64,000 bases of DNA. Origin: DASUPK01 sp963833375 (GTDB lineage: Bacteria > Actinomycetota > Thermoleophilia > Solirubrobacterales > 70-9). Position numbers and translations under genes: made by a program. Shown in pieces: positions 14,925 to 23,373 of the stretch. The notes below the pieces were generated by a model. That model had not been told where the DNA came from. It searched no databases and worked only from the letters and a program-made list of their open reading frames with translations. The first letter of the stretch is position 1. The number at the start of each line of letters is the position of its first letter. The DNA is taken from contig CAWHXR010000001.1 of NCBI GenBank assembly GCA_963833375.1, positions 868,001 through 932,000 on the forward strand, read 5' to 3'.

Positions 14925-15727
14925 GCGGCCGCACAGGCCCGCCGGAGCGGTCACCGCGACGGCTCGGCCAGAACTTCCTCGCCGACCCGAACCTGCTCGA
15001 CGCGATCGTCCGGGAGGCCGACCTCTCGCCCTCCGACGTGGTGCTGGAGGTGGGGGGTGGCGGCGGCGCGCTCACCGAGCGGCTCGCCCCGGCCGCGCGC
15101 TGGCTGCACGTGATCGAGCTCGACGAGCGGCTTCGCGGAGAGCTCGAGCCGCTGGCGGAGGAGCTGGGCGGCATCGACCTGGTGTGGGGGGATGCGATGC
15201 GGGTGGAGCTGGGCCGCCTCGCTCCCCGTCCGACGAAGATGATCGCCAACCTGCCCTACTCGATCGCCACTCCGCTGCTGGTGAAGACCATCGCGGAGCT
15301 CCCCTCCCTGGAGGTCTGGGTCGTGATGGTGCAGCGCGAGATCGCGGATCGGCTCCGGGCCGAGCCCGGGACCCGCGAGTACGGCTCGCCGAGCGTCCTG
15401 GTGCAGCTCGCCTGCGAGGTGACCCTGCTCCGCACGGTCGACCCCGCCGTCTTCGTGCCTCGGCCTCGGGTCGAGTCGGCGCTGGTCCGCCTGCACCGCA
15501 GGGCGCCCGGCGCGTCCGAGGATCTCGCCGCTCTGATCCGGCTCGCCTTCCGGCATCGGCGCAAGTCGCTGGCGCGGTCGCTCGAGCTCTCCCGGGCGGG
15601 CAGCCTCGAGCCCGCCCGCCTCGCCCTCCAGTCGGTCGGCAAGCCCGCCGACGCTCGCGCCGAGACGCTCTCCCCAGAGGAGTTCGAGCGGTTCGGCGAG
15701 GCCCTGGCACACGGGGGAGACTCGTGA
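14918..15727 (+). CDS. rsmA: 16S rRNA dimethyladenosine transferase RsmA/KsgA
   Basis: The 269-residue SAM methyltransferase dimethylates A1518 and A1519 of 16S rRNA. The family entry motif is RRLGQNFLADPNLLDAIV. Motif I is LEVGGGGGALTERL (Gly-rich variant of the usual GxGxG). The acidic loop is VIELDERL, the catalytic motif IV is NLPYSIATPLL, and there is a C-terminal helical domain. The start is GTG at 14918 or 14921; both overlap the tatD stop, so translation is coupled. The product's last codon pair overlaps the ispE GTG start (GTGA). Confidence 0.95.
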   Translation: MVSGRTGPPERSPRRLGQNFLADPNLLDAIVREADLSPSDVVLEVGGGGGALTERLAPAARWLHVIELDERLRGELEPLAEELGGIDLVWGDAMRVELGRLAPRPTKMIANLPYSIATPLLVKTIAELPSLEVWVVMVQREIADRLRAEPGTREYGSPSVLVQLACEVTLLRTVDPAVFVPRPRVESALVRLHRRAPGASEDLAALIRLAFRHRRKSLARSLELSRAGSLEPARLALQSVGKPADARAETLSPEEFERFGEALAHGGDS

Positions 15728-16578
15728 CCGTCACCGAGATGCCGGGGACGATGCTCGCCCCGGCCAAGCTCAATCTCTGCCTCTACGTCGGCCCGCGGCG
15801 GGGGGACGGGCTGCACGAGATCCGCTCGCTGTTCGAGCCCCTCGAGCTCGCCGATGTCCTCCAGCTGAGCGAGGCGGCCAGCGACGAGGTGATCTGCGAG
15901 GGGATCGAGGGCCCCGATCTGACGGCCAAGGCCCTGGCGACGCTTCGGGAGCACGGCTGGAGCGGCCCGCCCCTGCGGATCGAGGTCACCAAGCGGGTGC
16001 CGGTGGCTGCGGGCCTCGGTGGAGGCAGCGCGGACGCGGCGGCGGTTCTCCGCCTGGCGCGGGGGCAGGTGGAGGGGCTGCGATCGATCGCGGCGCAGAT
16101 CGGCGCGGACGTGCCGTCGCAGCTGCAGCCGCGCGCCTGCCTGGTCGCGGGGGCCGGGGAGGTGATCGAGCCGGCCCCGCCGCCGGCCGAGCACGGGGTG
16201 GTCCTGATCCCGCAGGCTGAGGGGCTCGCGACCGCCGACGTCTACGCGGAGGCCGATCGGCTCGGCACCCCGCGCGGCGAGAACGAGCTGGAGGCGATCC
16301 GGCGCCAGCTTCGGGACGCGGTGGACGAGGGCCGCTCGCCACTCGACTACCGCGAGAACCTCGTCAACGACCTGCAGCGGGCGGCGATCTCCTTGCGTCC
16401 GGCGATCGAGGACGCGCTGCACGCCTTGGAGGAGGCCGGCGCCGCTCACGCGATGGTGACCGGGTCCGGCCCGACGGCGTTCGGCCTCTATCCGACGGCC
16501 GAGGAGGCCACGGAGGCGGTGCAGGGCCTCCGCGAGCGCTTCCCCGAGGCGCTGGCCACCGCCCCGCTCTCACCATGA
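15724..16578 (+). CDS. ispE: 4-diphosphocytidyl-2-C-methyl-D-erythritol kinase
   Basis: The 284-residue GHMP kinase phosphorylates CDP-ME in the MEP pathway of isoprenoid synthesis. The N-terminus has APAKLNLCLYVGPRRGDGLH. The ATP-binding motif is PVAAGLGGGSADAAAVLRL. IGADVPSQLQP follows, and the C-terminal GHMP motif is AMVTGSGPTAFGLYP. The GTG start overlaps the rsmA TGA (GTGA) and its own TGA overlaps the next ATG (ATGA). A much longer frame open upstream of 15724 lies inside rsmA and is not coding. The pathway supplies undecaprenyl and other polyprenyl carriers used in envelope assembly. Confidence 0.94.
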   Translation: MTVTEMPGTMLAPAKLNLCLYVGPRRGDGLHEIRSLFEPLELADVLQLSEAASDEVICEGIEGPDLTAKALATLREHGWSGPPLRIEVTKRVPVAAGLGGGSADAAAVLRLARGQVEGLRSIAAQIGADVPSQLQPRACLVAGAGEVIEPAPPPAEHGVVLIPQAEGLATADVYAEADRLGTPRGENELEAIRRQLRDAVDEGRSPLDYRENLVNDLQRAAISLRPAIEDALHALEEAGAAHAMVTGSGPTAFGLYPTAEEATEAVQGLRERFPEALATAPLSP

Positions 16579-18098
16579 AGCCGCCGCACCTGAGCTGGAA
16601 GTGGATTCGCCGGGGGCTGCTCGCCGCGGCGATCGTGGCCTTCTTCGTCTTCCGCGGCGACCTCCCGCACATCGATCTCGAGCAGGCGATCCAGAGTCTC
16701 TCCAAGGGACTGGGGGCCTGGACCTACCTGCTGGTCGGCGGGCTCGCCTTTCTCGAGACCGGGGCGTTCGTCGGGCTGATCGCTCCCGGCGAGTTCACGG
16801 TGATGCTCGGCGGCGCGGTGGCGGGACAGGGCGACATCTCGCTCCCGCTGATCCTGGCGATCACCTGGCTCTGCGCCTTCGCCGGGGATACTGTGAGCTT
16901 CCTGCTCGGCGCCAGGCTCGGCCGCGACTTCCTCGTCCGGCACGGCCATCGCTTTCGGATCACGAACGAGCGGCTCGAGCAGGTCGAGAGCTACTTCGCC
17001 CGCTACGGCGGCCGGACGATCCTGATCGGCCGCTTCATCGGGCTCGTGCGCGCGCTGGCGCCGTTCATCGCCGGGAGCAGCCGGATGCGCTACCGCGCCT
17101 TCGCCCCGTTCAGCATCCTCGGCACGGGCCTCTGGGCGACCGGGCTGATCCTGGCTGGGTACTTCGCGGCGCAGAGCCTCGACACGGTCACGAAGGTCGT
17201 CGGCCAGGGGCTCTTCGTGTTCGCGATCGTGATCGGCGTGGTGGTGGCGATCGTCCTCGCCTTCCGCTTCCTGCGCGAGCCGGAGAACCGCAGCCGGATC
17301 GTGGCGGAGATGGAGAAGCGTCGGGTGCTTCGCCCTCTGGTGGCCTTCGGCCGGCGCTTTCGTCCGCAGCTCGCCTTCGTCGGCAGGCGCCTGACGCCTG
17401 GCGGCCTCGGCCTCGAGCTGACCACCCTGCTGGCCGCCCTCTCGGTTGGGGTCTTCGTGGTGGTTGCCTACTGGTCGGTGATCTCGGGTGATCCCGGCCC
17501 GACCCCGGGCGATCAGACCGCCTACGACCTCGCCAACCAGCTGCGGGCCGGGTGGCTCGATCAGGCCGCCAAGGTCGTCACCTACCTCGGCTCCGCGGTG
17601 GTGGTCTATCCAATCGCCGCCATCGCCGCGATCGCCCTGGCGCTTCGGCGCCGCTGGATCGAGCTCTGGGTCCTCGTGGTCGGGATGATCCTCATCTTCC
17701 TGCTCGTCCACGGGATCAAGTCCTGGACGGACCGGCCGCGCCCGCCGGATCCGCTCACCTCGGCCTCTCGCTCCTCCTTCCCGAGCGGCCATGCCGCCTA
17801 TTCCACGCTCTACGTCTGGTTCGCCGTCACGGTCGCGCTGAGGCTGGCGCCGGGGATCACGCGCCGGAGCCTCGTGATCGCGGCCGGCATCGCGCTCGCG
17901 GCGCTGGTCGGGCTCACCCGCGTCTACCTGCGCGTCCACTGGCTCAGCGACGTGACCTCCGGATGGGCCCTCGGGCTCTCCTGCTTCTCGGCGGTCGCCG
18001 TCGCAGCGCTGGTGATCACCCACATCCGCCACAATTCCCGGCGTCATGAGCGCGCTCCTCAGCTCGATCCTGGCGCCGGTGCTGGGGCTGGGCACTGA
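16575..18098 (+). CDS. DedA-family membrane protein fused to a PAP2 phosphatase
   Basis: The 507-residue polytopic membrane protein has an N-terminal DedA/SNARE-associated domain (about 30-215) with ETGAFVGLIAPGEFTVMLGG and the GRFIGLVRALAPFIAGSSRM re-entrant motif. A PAP2/LpxT-like lipid phosphatase domain (about 290-490) follows, with the three signature motifs KSWTDRPRP, SFPSGHA and TRVYLRVHWLSD. DedA proteins recycle undecaprenyl phosphate across the membrane, and PAP2 enzymes dephosphorylate undecaprenyl pyrophosphate. The fusion therefore suggests dephosphorylation and flipping of the same carrier in one protein. Start ATG overlaps the ispE stop; ispE makes precursors for the same carrier. 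Confidence 0.88.
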   Translation: MKPPHLSWKWIRRGLLAAAIVAFFVFRGDLPHIDLEQAIQSLSKGLGAWTYLLVGGLAFLETGAFVGLIAPGEFTVMLGGAVAGQGDISLPLILAITWLCAFAGDTVSFLLGARLGRDFLVRHGHRFRITNERLEQVESYFARYGGRTILIGRFIGLVRALAPFIAGSSRMRYRAFAPFSILGTGLWATGLILAGYFAAQSLDTVTKVVGQGLFVFAIVIGVVVAIVLAFRFLREPENRSRIVAEMEKRRVLRPLVAFGRRFRPQLAFVGRRLTPGGLGLELTTLLAALSVGVFVVVAYWSVISGDPGPTPGDQTAYDLANQLRAGWLDQAAKVVTYLGSAVVVYPIAAIAAIALALRRRWIELWVLVVGMILIFLLVHGIKSWTDRPRPPDPLTSASRSSFPSGHAAYSTLYVWFAVTVALRLAPGITRRSLVIAAGIALAALVGLTRVYLRVHWLSDVTSGWALGLSCFSAVAVAALVITHIRHNSRRHERAPQLDPGAGAGAGH

Positions 18099-18309
18099 GT
18101 ACTACCTGTTCGGCATCGCCGGGCTGCTCTCCGTGAGCGCCTTCGTCGCGCTGATCCTGGTCCCGGCGCTGGGCTCCTACGGCCGCGCCTGGGAGAAGCT
18201 GGTCGCCGGGTTCCTCTCGCTCTTCGTGCTCGCCGCGCTGGTCCTGGTCGGCCTGGTGATCGGGGTCGTGATCTTCCTCAACTGGGACCAGATCTCGACC
18301 TGGGTGTAG
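18046..18309 (+). CDS. Small two-helix membrane protein
   Basis: The 87-residue protein has two hydrophobic segments (about 22-42 and 53-77: LFGIAGLLSVSAFVALILVP and LVAGFLSLFVLAALVLVG) and ends in NWDQISTWV. The start codon lies inside the end of the DedA-PAP2 gene (53-nt overlap in another frame), so it is probably cotranscribed and may be translationally coupled. I recognise no family. Context suggests an accessory role in membrane lipid or carrier metabolism, but this is inference. It precedes a PucR regulator by about 37 bases. Confidence 0.65.
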   Translation: MSALLSSILAPVLGLGTEYYLFGIAGLLSVSAFVALILVPALGSYGRAWEKLVAGFLSLFVLAALVLVGLVIGVVIFLNWDQISTWV

Positions 18310-18334
18310 CTTCGCCCGGCCCATCGGCCCTACC

Positions 18335-18340
18335 TAAACT
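18335..18340 (+). promoter_or_regulatory. -10 hexamer TAAACT, leaderless start of the PucR gene
   Basis: TAAACT is 6 nt before the ATG at 18347, with no Shine-Dalgarno sequence. Confidence 0.5.
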
Positions 18341-18346
18341 GTCCCG

Positions 18347-19588
18347 ATGAACGCGAAGGAGACCTCACGCTCCGAGCGCCGCGCCGATCCCGGCAGCCTC
18401 GAGGAGCTCTCGGCGGCGATCGAGTCGGGGGCGGGGATGCCCGCGGTCGCGCGGGCGGCCGGTCGTGCCCTCTACGCGAGCGTCGCGCTGATCGACCGGG
18501 CGAGCAACGTGCTCGCGGTCGCCGCCGCGTCACCCGACGAGGAGAAGAAGCTGCTCGCCGGCGGCGCCGGAGTGGAAACGGTGGAGTTGCGCGTCGCGGA
18601 CACCTCCGTCGGGGAGCTGCGCTGGCGGCCGCGCGGCGAGGACGACCCCGATGCGGTCCTGCTTCGCATGGTCGCGACCCTGGTCGCGCTCGAGCTCGAG
18701 CGCTCCCGGTCGCCGGAGTGGGCGACGGAGGAGGCGGCGGGGGACTTCGTCAGGGCGCTGCTCTCGCGCACGATCACCGACCGCGGCGACATCGAGGCGC
18801 GCGCGGCGGAGCTCGGCACTGACCTGGGCGACGGGGCCGGAGTGCTGATGGCCCGCGCGATCCCTCACGTGGCGCAGACCGGTAAGTGGCGGGCCCGGGT
18901 GCTCGCGATCGCGCTTCGCGCGGTGCGGGCTGTGAGCCCGGGAGCCCTCGCGGCCGAGGGGGACCAGGAGGGGGAGGGGACCGAGATCGTCGCCGTCGTA
19001 CCCGCCGACGGCGACGAGCGGCTGGCGCGCGCCGCCGACGCGCTCGCCAATGAGCTCGACGAGGGGCTGACCGGCTTCTCGGTGGGTGTCTCGCGCAGCC
19101 GGGTCGCGACGGATCCCGTGGACCTCTACCGGGCGGGACAGGAGGCGCTGCTGGCCGCGAACGTGGGCGAGGCCGAGGGGGCGCGGGTGCTCGCCTTCGA
19201 GGACACCGGGGCCTACCGGCTGCTCCTGCCGGCGATGAGCGAGGACCCGGCCGAGCTGGAGCGCTTCTACTCGGAGACCGTCGAGCCGCTGGTCGCCTAC
19301 GACGAGCAGTACGAGACCGAGCTGGTCGCCACGGTCGAGACCTACCTCGAGAACGACGGGAACGTAGCGGCGACGGCACAGCAGCTCTTCACCCACCGCC
19401 ACACGATCAGGTACCGGCTCGAGCGCGCCCGCGAGCTCTGCGGTCACGATGTCACCTCCACGGAGGGGCGCGAGAAGCTCGGCCTCGGGCTGAAGGCGAT
19501 GCGGGTGCTCGGGATCGCTTCCCCGGTCGGACCGGCGCGGGAGCCGGGCACCGAGGCGGGGCGGGTGCCGCCGCCGGAGCCGGAGTAG
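18347..19588 (+). CDS. PucR/CdaR family transcriptional regulator
   Basis: The 413-residue regulator has an N-terminal sensory-like region, a central GGDEF-related dimerisation region (about 150-290, with GFSVGVSRSRV and LYRAGQEALLAANV), and the PucR C-terminal helix-turn-helix (about 320-385). The HTH is ETYLENDGNVAATAQQLFTH followed by RHTIRYRLERARELCGHDV, which is highly characteristic. Family members regulate purine, sugar-acid or fatty-acid metabolism in response to small molecules; the target here is unknown. The Pro/Glu-rich tail is not conserved. It is convergent with the GH15 gene, and a short repeat follows the stop. Confidence 0.85.
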   Translation: MNAKETSRSERRADPGSLEELSAAIESGAGMPAVARAAGRALYASVALIDRASNVLAVAAASPDEEKKLLAGGAGVETVELRVADTSVGELRWRPRGEDDPDAVLLRMVATLVALELERSRSPEWATEEAAGDFVRALLSRTITDRGDIEARAAELGTDLGDGAGVLMARAIPHVAQTGKWRARVLAIALRAVRAVSPGALAAEGDQEGEGTEIVAVVPADGDERLARAADALANELDEGLTGFSVGVSRSRVATDPVDLYRAGQEALLAANVGEAEGARVLAFEDTGAYRLLLPAMSEDPAELERFYSETVEPLVAYDEQYETELVATVETYLENDGNVAATAQQLFTHRHTIRYRLERARELCGHDVTSTEGREKLGLGLKAMRVLGIASPVGPAREPGTEAGRVPPPEPE

Positions 19589-19589
19589 C

Positions 19590-19612
19590 GGCTTCGCCGT
19601 CGGATCGCGGCC
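19590..19612. repeat. Dispersed intergenic repeat GGCTTCGCC-type, copy 2
   Basis: GGCTTCGCCGTC then GGATCGCGGCC lies directly after the PucR stop. It is nearly the same as 58959-58979 after another stop and resembles 9349-9371. Confidence 0.45.
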
Positions 19613-19622
19613 TGGGCCGCTC

Positions 19623-21539
19623 CTAGCCGGACTGCTGAGAGATCATCTCGCTGAGCACGCCGGTCATCTCGCGGTCGCCGGTCGAGCGATCGTCGGTGAT
19701 CACGTGGCTGACGGCGTTGATCAGCGCCAGGTGGGTGAAGGCCTGCGGGAAGTTGCCCCACTGGCGGCCGGTCTTGGGGTCGAGCTCCTCGGCGTAGAGG
19801 CCCAGGGGGCCGGCCTGGGAGAGCAGCCTCTCGCACATCTCGCGGGCGAGCTGCCGCTGCCCGATCTCGGACAGCGCCGCCGCGAGCCAGAACGAGCAGA
19901 TCGTGAAGGTCGCCTCCTCGCCGCGCAGGCCGTCGTCGGTCTCGCCGACCCGGTAGCGAAGCACCAGGCCGTCCTCGGTGAGCTCCTCGGCGATCGCCTT
20001 GACCGTGTTGACGACGCGCTCGTCGTCGGGCGGCAGGAACCGCACCAGCGGAACCAGCAGGGCGGAGGCATCGAGCGCGTCCGTCTCGTAGTGCTGACGG
20101 AAGACGCCGCGCTCCGAGATGCCCCGCTCCAGGATGTCGGCGCGGATCTCCTCCGCTGTCTCGGTCCACCTCGGCAGCCGGTCCTCGTCGCCGATCCTGT
20201 CGGCGAGCCGGCAGCCGCGATCGACCGCCACCCAGCACATCAGCTTCGAGGAGACGTAGTGCTTGGGGGCTCCGCGCGCCTCCCAGATCCCCTGGTCGGG
20301 TTTGTCCCAGACCTTGATCGCGCTCTCGACCTGGCGGCAGAGCGCCTCCCAGAGCTCGTGCGGGAGGTGGTCCTGGACCTTGGCGTGGATGTAGACCGAG
20401 TCGAGCAGCGCCCCGTAGACGTCGTTCTGGCGCTGCTTGAAGGCGGCGTTGCCGATCCGCACGGGCTTGGCGCCCTCGTATCCGGTCAGGTGGTCGAGGG
20501 TGCTCTCGTGCAGGTCCTTCTCGCCCCGGATCCCGTACATGATCTGCATGCCGGGGCGGCCCTCCTCGAGGCCCTCCTTGTAGACGTCGGTCATCCAGCC
20601 CATGAAGTCGGTGGCCTCGTAGTCGAAGCCGAGGGTGTGCATCGCCCAGAGTGCGAAGGTGGCGTCGCGGATCCAGGTGTAGCGGTAGTCCCAGTTGCGT
20701 TCGCCACCCGGGGTCTCGGGAAGCGAGGTGGTGAGCGCCGCGATCAGCGCGCCGGTCGGCGCGTAGGTGAGGCCCTTCAGCGTGAGCGCGGAGCGCTGCA
20801 GGTAATCGCGCCACGGGTGGTCCGGGAAGCTCCCTCCCTCGAGCCAGCGCCGCCAGAAGTCGACGGTGCGGCGCAGGCGCTTCTGGCAGTCCTCAGCCGA
20901 GCTCGGCGGGATCGGGGAGGGCCCCCAGCTGAGCGCGCTGTACCGAATCTCCCCGGCCCTCATCCGGTGCCGGGCGCGGGCGTCCGAGCCGTCCACGCCG
21001 AGCGGCAGATCGCCGGTGAGGATCAGGTTGATGTCGTCATGGGTGAGCTCCGCGTCGGTGCCCGAGTCGCCGCGGCGCTTCCACTCGAGGCGGGTCGCCC
21101 CGTAGTCGAAGGCCGGCTGGCAGATCATCTCGACGTCCACCTCGCCCTGCACGCACTCCACCGTCCTCACGAGCACGTGCTCGGCCTCGTCGTCCGGCGG
21201 GGGGCGGCGGTGCGGCTCGTAGTCGTTTTCCTGCCGCCAGTCCCCGACCGTGAGCGCGTCATGGACGACGATCCAGCCGGAACCGGTCATCCACGTGGTC
21301 TCGAGGACGTTGGTGCCGGGCTCGTACCGGCGGCTGACCGGCGCCACCAGACCGGGCGGCCCGACCCGCCAGAAGCCGGCGGTGCGGTCGAGCAGCGAGC
21401 CGAAGACGCTCTCCGAGTCGAAGCGCGGCAGGCAGAGCCACTCGACCGACCCCTCGGGAGAGATCAGCGCGCCCGTGTGGCAGTCGGAGAGGAATCCGTA
21501 CCCCGAGATTCGCGGATAGCGGGACTGGAGCGAGGGCAT
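19623..21539 (-). CDS. GH15 glucoamylase / trehalase-type glycoside hydrolase
   Basis: The 638-residue protein starts with ISGYGFLSDCHTGALISPEG followed by SVEWLCLPRFDSESVFG. This is the N-terminal beta-sandwich of bacterial GH15 enzymes. The (alpha/alpha)6 barrel follows with NWDYRYTWIRDATFALWAMH (substrate-site motif) and FTICSFWLAAALSEIGQ. No signal peptide is present, so it acts in the cytoplasm. Actinobacterial GH15 proteins of this size and without signal peptide include trehalases and alpha-glucosidases; glucose released could be taken up by the ROK kinase at 7.5 kb. The ATG is the family start. Upstream on the same strand lies a decayed SRPBCC gene. Confidence 0.9.
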   Translation of the reverse strand: MPSLQSRYPRISGYGFLSDCHTGALISPEGSVEWLCLPRFDSESVFGSLLDRTAGFWRVGPPGLVAPVSRRYEPGTNVLETTWMTGSGWIVVHDALTVGDWRQENDYEPHRRPPPDDEAEHVLVRTVECVQGEVDVEMICQPAFDYGATRLEWKRRGDSGTDAELTHDDINLILTGDLPLGVDGSDARARHRMRAGEIRYSALSWGPSPIPPSSAEDCQKRLRRTVDFWRRWLEGGSFPDHPWRDYLQRSALTLKGLTYAPTGALIAALTTSLPETPGGERNWDYRYTWIRDATFALWAMHTLGFDYEATDFMGWMTDVYKEGLEEGRPGMQIMYGIRGEKDLHESTLDHLTGYEGAKPVRIGNAAFKQRQNDVYGALLDSVYIHAKVQDHLPHELWEALCRQVESAIKVWDKPDQGIWEARGAPKHYVSSKLMCWVAVDRGCRLADRIGDEDRLPRWTETAEEIRADILERGISERGVFRQHYETDALDASALLVPLVRFLPPDDERVVNTVKAIAEELTEDGLVLRYRVGETDDGLRGEEATFTICSFWLAAALSEIGQRQLAREMCERLLSQAGPLGLYAEELDPKTGRQWGNFPQAFTHLALINAVSHVITDDRSTGDREMTGVLSEMISQQSG

Positions 21540-21581
21540 GCCCCCGGGAGACTATTTGGCGAGGGTGACCGTCCCGGCGAA

Positions 21582-21930
21582 TCAGGTGGAGCGGGCGTAG
21601 GGCGCGAGCCCCTCCTTCGCCCGCGCCGCGGACCAGTTGTGGTTCCAGCGGAAGATCGGCCGCATGATCGGGGCGAGGTAACGGAGGAGGGGACGCTCGG
21701 CGTGGACGATCCAATCGAAGCGGACGGGGATCGTGCCGTTGCCGTTCGGCGCCAGGGTCCACTTGCCGGTGCCGGTCAGGTCCCGGACGACCTCGACCTC
21801 GAAGTGATGGTGGGGGATCGAAGGCGACGATCTTCGAGATCGTCTTCAGCGTGTAGGCGAAGTCAAGGAACACGTAGTCCTTGGCACCCCGGAAAGCGTC
21901 CCCAGCTAGGTCCGGTGCCGCCGGAAGCCG
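21582..21930 (-). pseudogene. Degraded SRPBCC (polyketide cyclase/START-like) gene, frameshifted and N-terminally truncated
   Basis: On the minus strand one frame reads DAFRGAKDYVFLDFAYTLK then TISKIVAFDP. After skipping one base in the run of five G/C at 21812-21816, the next frame reads HHHFEVEVVRDLTGTGKWTL, then VRFDWIVHAERPLLRYLAP, MRPIFRWNHNW and a TGA at 21582-21584. This is the C-terminal two thirds of an SRPBCC ligand-binding protein. No start codon or first ~50 residues are found upstream; an in-frame TGA lies before the visible part. Loss of the N-terminus argues for true decay, although the frameshift alone could be a sequencing error in the homopolymer. Confidence 0.7.
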
Positions 21931-21960
21931 ACGGCACGTATGGCCGTTGCCGGTTCACTC

Positions 21961-21966
21961 TACGAT
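21961..21966 (+). promoter_or_regulatory. -10 hexamer TACGAT, leaderless start of glmU
   Basis: TACGAT is 6 nt before the GTG at 21973, with no Shine-Dalgarno sequence. It supports 21973 over the in-frame ATG at 21940. Confidence 0.5.
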
Positions 21967-21972
21967 TCCGCT

Positions 21973-23373
21973 GTGAATCCCCCCGCCACGACGGCCCTGA
22001 TCATGGCCGCGGGACAGGGCACGCGCATGCACTCGGCCGTGCCCAAGGTCCTGCACGAGGTCTGCGGGCGCCCGATGATCGCCTGGCCCATCCTCGCGGC
22101 GCGCGAGGCCGGGGCCGATCGCATCTGCGTGATCGTCTCGCCCGACCGCGATCTCTGGTCGGTGTTGCCCGACGGCACCGAGACGATCGTGCAGCCGGAG
22201 GCCGACGGCACCGGCGGCGCCCTGCGCGCGGCCGCGGATGTGGTCCGCGACTCCGACACCGTCCTGGTCCTCTCCGGCGACACGCCGCTGCTCGGCGCGG
22301 AGGTGATCGAGGGGATGCTCGCCGCGCACCGCGAGGCCGGGGCGGCCGCCACGATGATGACCACCGAGCTCGAGGATCCCGGCACCTTCGGCCGCGTGAT
22401 CCGGGCGGCCGACGGCGAGGTCGAGCGGATCGTCGAGGCCAAGAAGCCCGGAGACGCCTCTCAGGAGGAGCTGCAGGTCAAGGAGGTGAACGCCGGCACC
22501 TACGCGTTCGCCGCCGGGCCCCTCACGGACGCGCTGGCCGGGCTCGGCAACGACAACGCCCAGGGCGAGTACTACCTCCCGGACGTCCTGCCCCTGATCC
22601 GGAAGTCGGGCGGCAAGGTGATCGCCCACCTGGTCGACGATCCGGCAGTCAACCTCGGGGTCAACGACCGCGCCGACCTCGCTCGGGTGAGCGACGAGGC
22701 ACGCACCCGAATCCTGCTCGCCCACATGCGGGCGGGGGTGACGATCGAGGACCCCAGCGCGACCTGGATCGACGCCGACGTCCGGATCGAGCCGGACGCC
22801 ACCATCCTGCCCGGCACCTCGTTGCGCGGCAGCACGGCGATCGGCTCGGGCAGCACCGTCGGGCCGATGACCACGCTGATCGACTCGCGCATCGGCCGGC
22901 GCGCGACGGTCATCCACTCCTATCTGACCGAGTGCGAGGTGGGCGACGAAGCCAAGGTCGGGCCCTTCACCTACCTGCGGCCGAACGCCCGGATCGGCGA
23001 GGGCGCCAAGGCCGGGACCTTCGTCGAGATCAAGAACTCCGAGATCGGCCCCGGCGCCAAGGTGCCGCACCTCTCCTACATCGGCGACACCGAGGTGGGT
23101 GAGGGAGCCAACCTCGGGGCGACCACGGTCACGGCCAACTACGACGGGCGCCACAAATATCGCACCAAGATCGGGAAGAACGTTCACACCGGGGTTGACA
23201 CGACCTTCGTCGCACCCGTAGAAGTCGGCGACGACGCATACACTGGTGCCGGATCGGTGATCACCGAGGACATTCCGCCAGGGGCATTGGGCATCTCGCG
23301 GGCGGACCAGAAGAACGTCGAGGGCTACGCGGCAAAGAAGGCGAAGGAATCGAGCGAGGGAGAAGACTCGTGA
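21973..23373 (+). CDS. glmU: Bifunctional GlcN-1-P acetyltransferase / GlcNAc-1-P uridylyltransferase
   Basis: The 466-residue enzyme makes UDP-GlcNAc for peptidoglycan and other envelope glycans. The N-terminal nucleotidyltransferase has the L/M-x2-GxGTRM signature MAAGQGTRMHSAVPKVLHEV and PEADGTGGALRAA. The C-terminal left-handed beta-helix shows hexapeptide repeats from about residue 255 (PDATILPGTSLRGSTAIGSG, VGPFTYLRPNARIGEGAKAG) and the acetyltransferase region NYDGRHKYRTKIG. GTG start supported by TACGAT 6 nt upstream. Its TGA overlaps the prs GTG, so glmU and prs are translationally coupled, as is common in Gram-positive bacteria. Confidence 0.95.
   Translation: MNPPATTALIMAAGQGTRMHSAVPKVLHEVCGRPMIAWPILAAREAGADRICVIVSPDRDLWSVLPDGTETIVQPEADGTGGALRAAADVVRDSDTVLVLSGDTPLLGAEVIEGMLAAHREAGAAATMMTTELEDPGTFGRVIRAADGEVERIVEAKKPGDASQEELQVKEVNAGTYAFAAGPLTDALAGLGNDNAQGEYYLPDVLPLIRKSGGKVIAHLVDDPAVNLGVNDRADLARVSDEARTRILLAHMRAGVTIEDPSATWIDADVRIEPDATILPGTSLRGSTAIGSGSTVGPMTTLIDSRIGRRATVIHSYLTECEVGDEAKVGPFTYLRPNARIGEGAKAGTFVEIKNSEIGPGAKVPHLSYIGDTEVGEGANLGATTVTANYDGRHKYRTKIGKNVHTGVDTTFVAPVEVGDDAYTGAGSVITEDIPPGALGISRADQKNVEGYAAKKAKESSEGEDS

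Noticed and set aside
14872..15723. Extension of the ispE frame upstream
   Set aside because: Lies within rsmA in another frame and shows no conserved sequence; ispE starts at the GTG at 15724.
19704..23102. 1132-codon plus-strand open frame
   Set aside because: It runs antisense through the GH15 gene and out of frame through glmU, both of which have clear family motifs. Long shadow frames are expected at this GC content.
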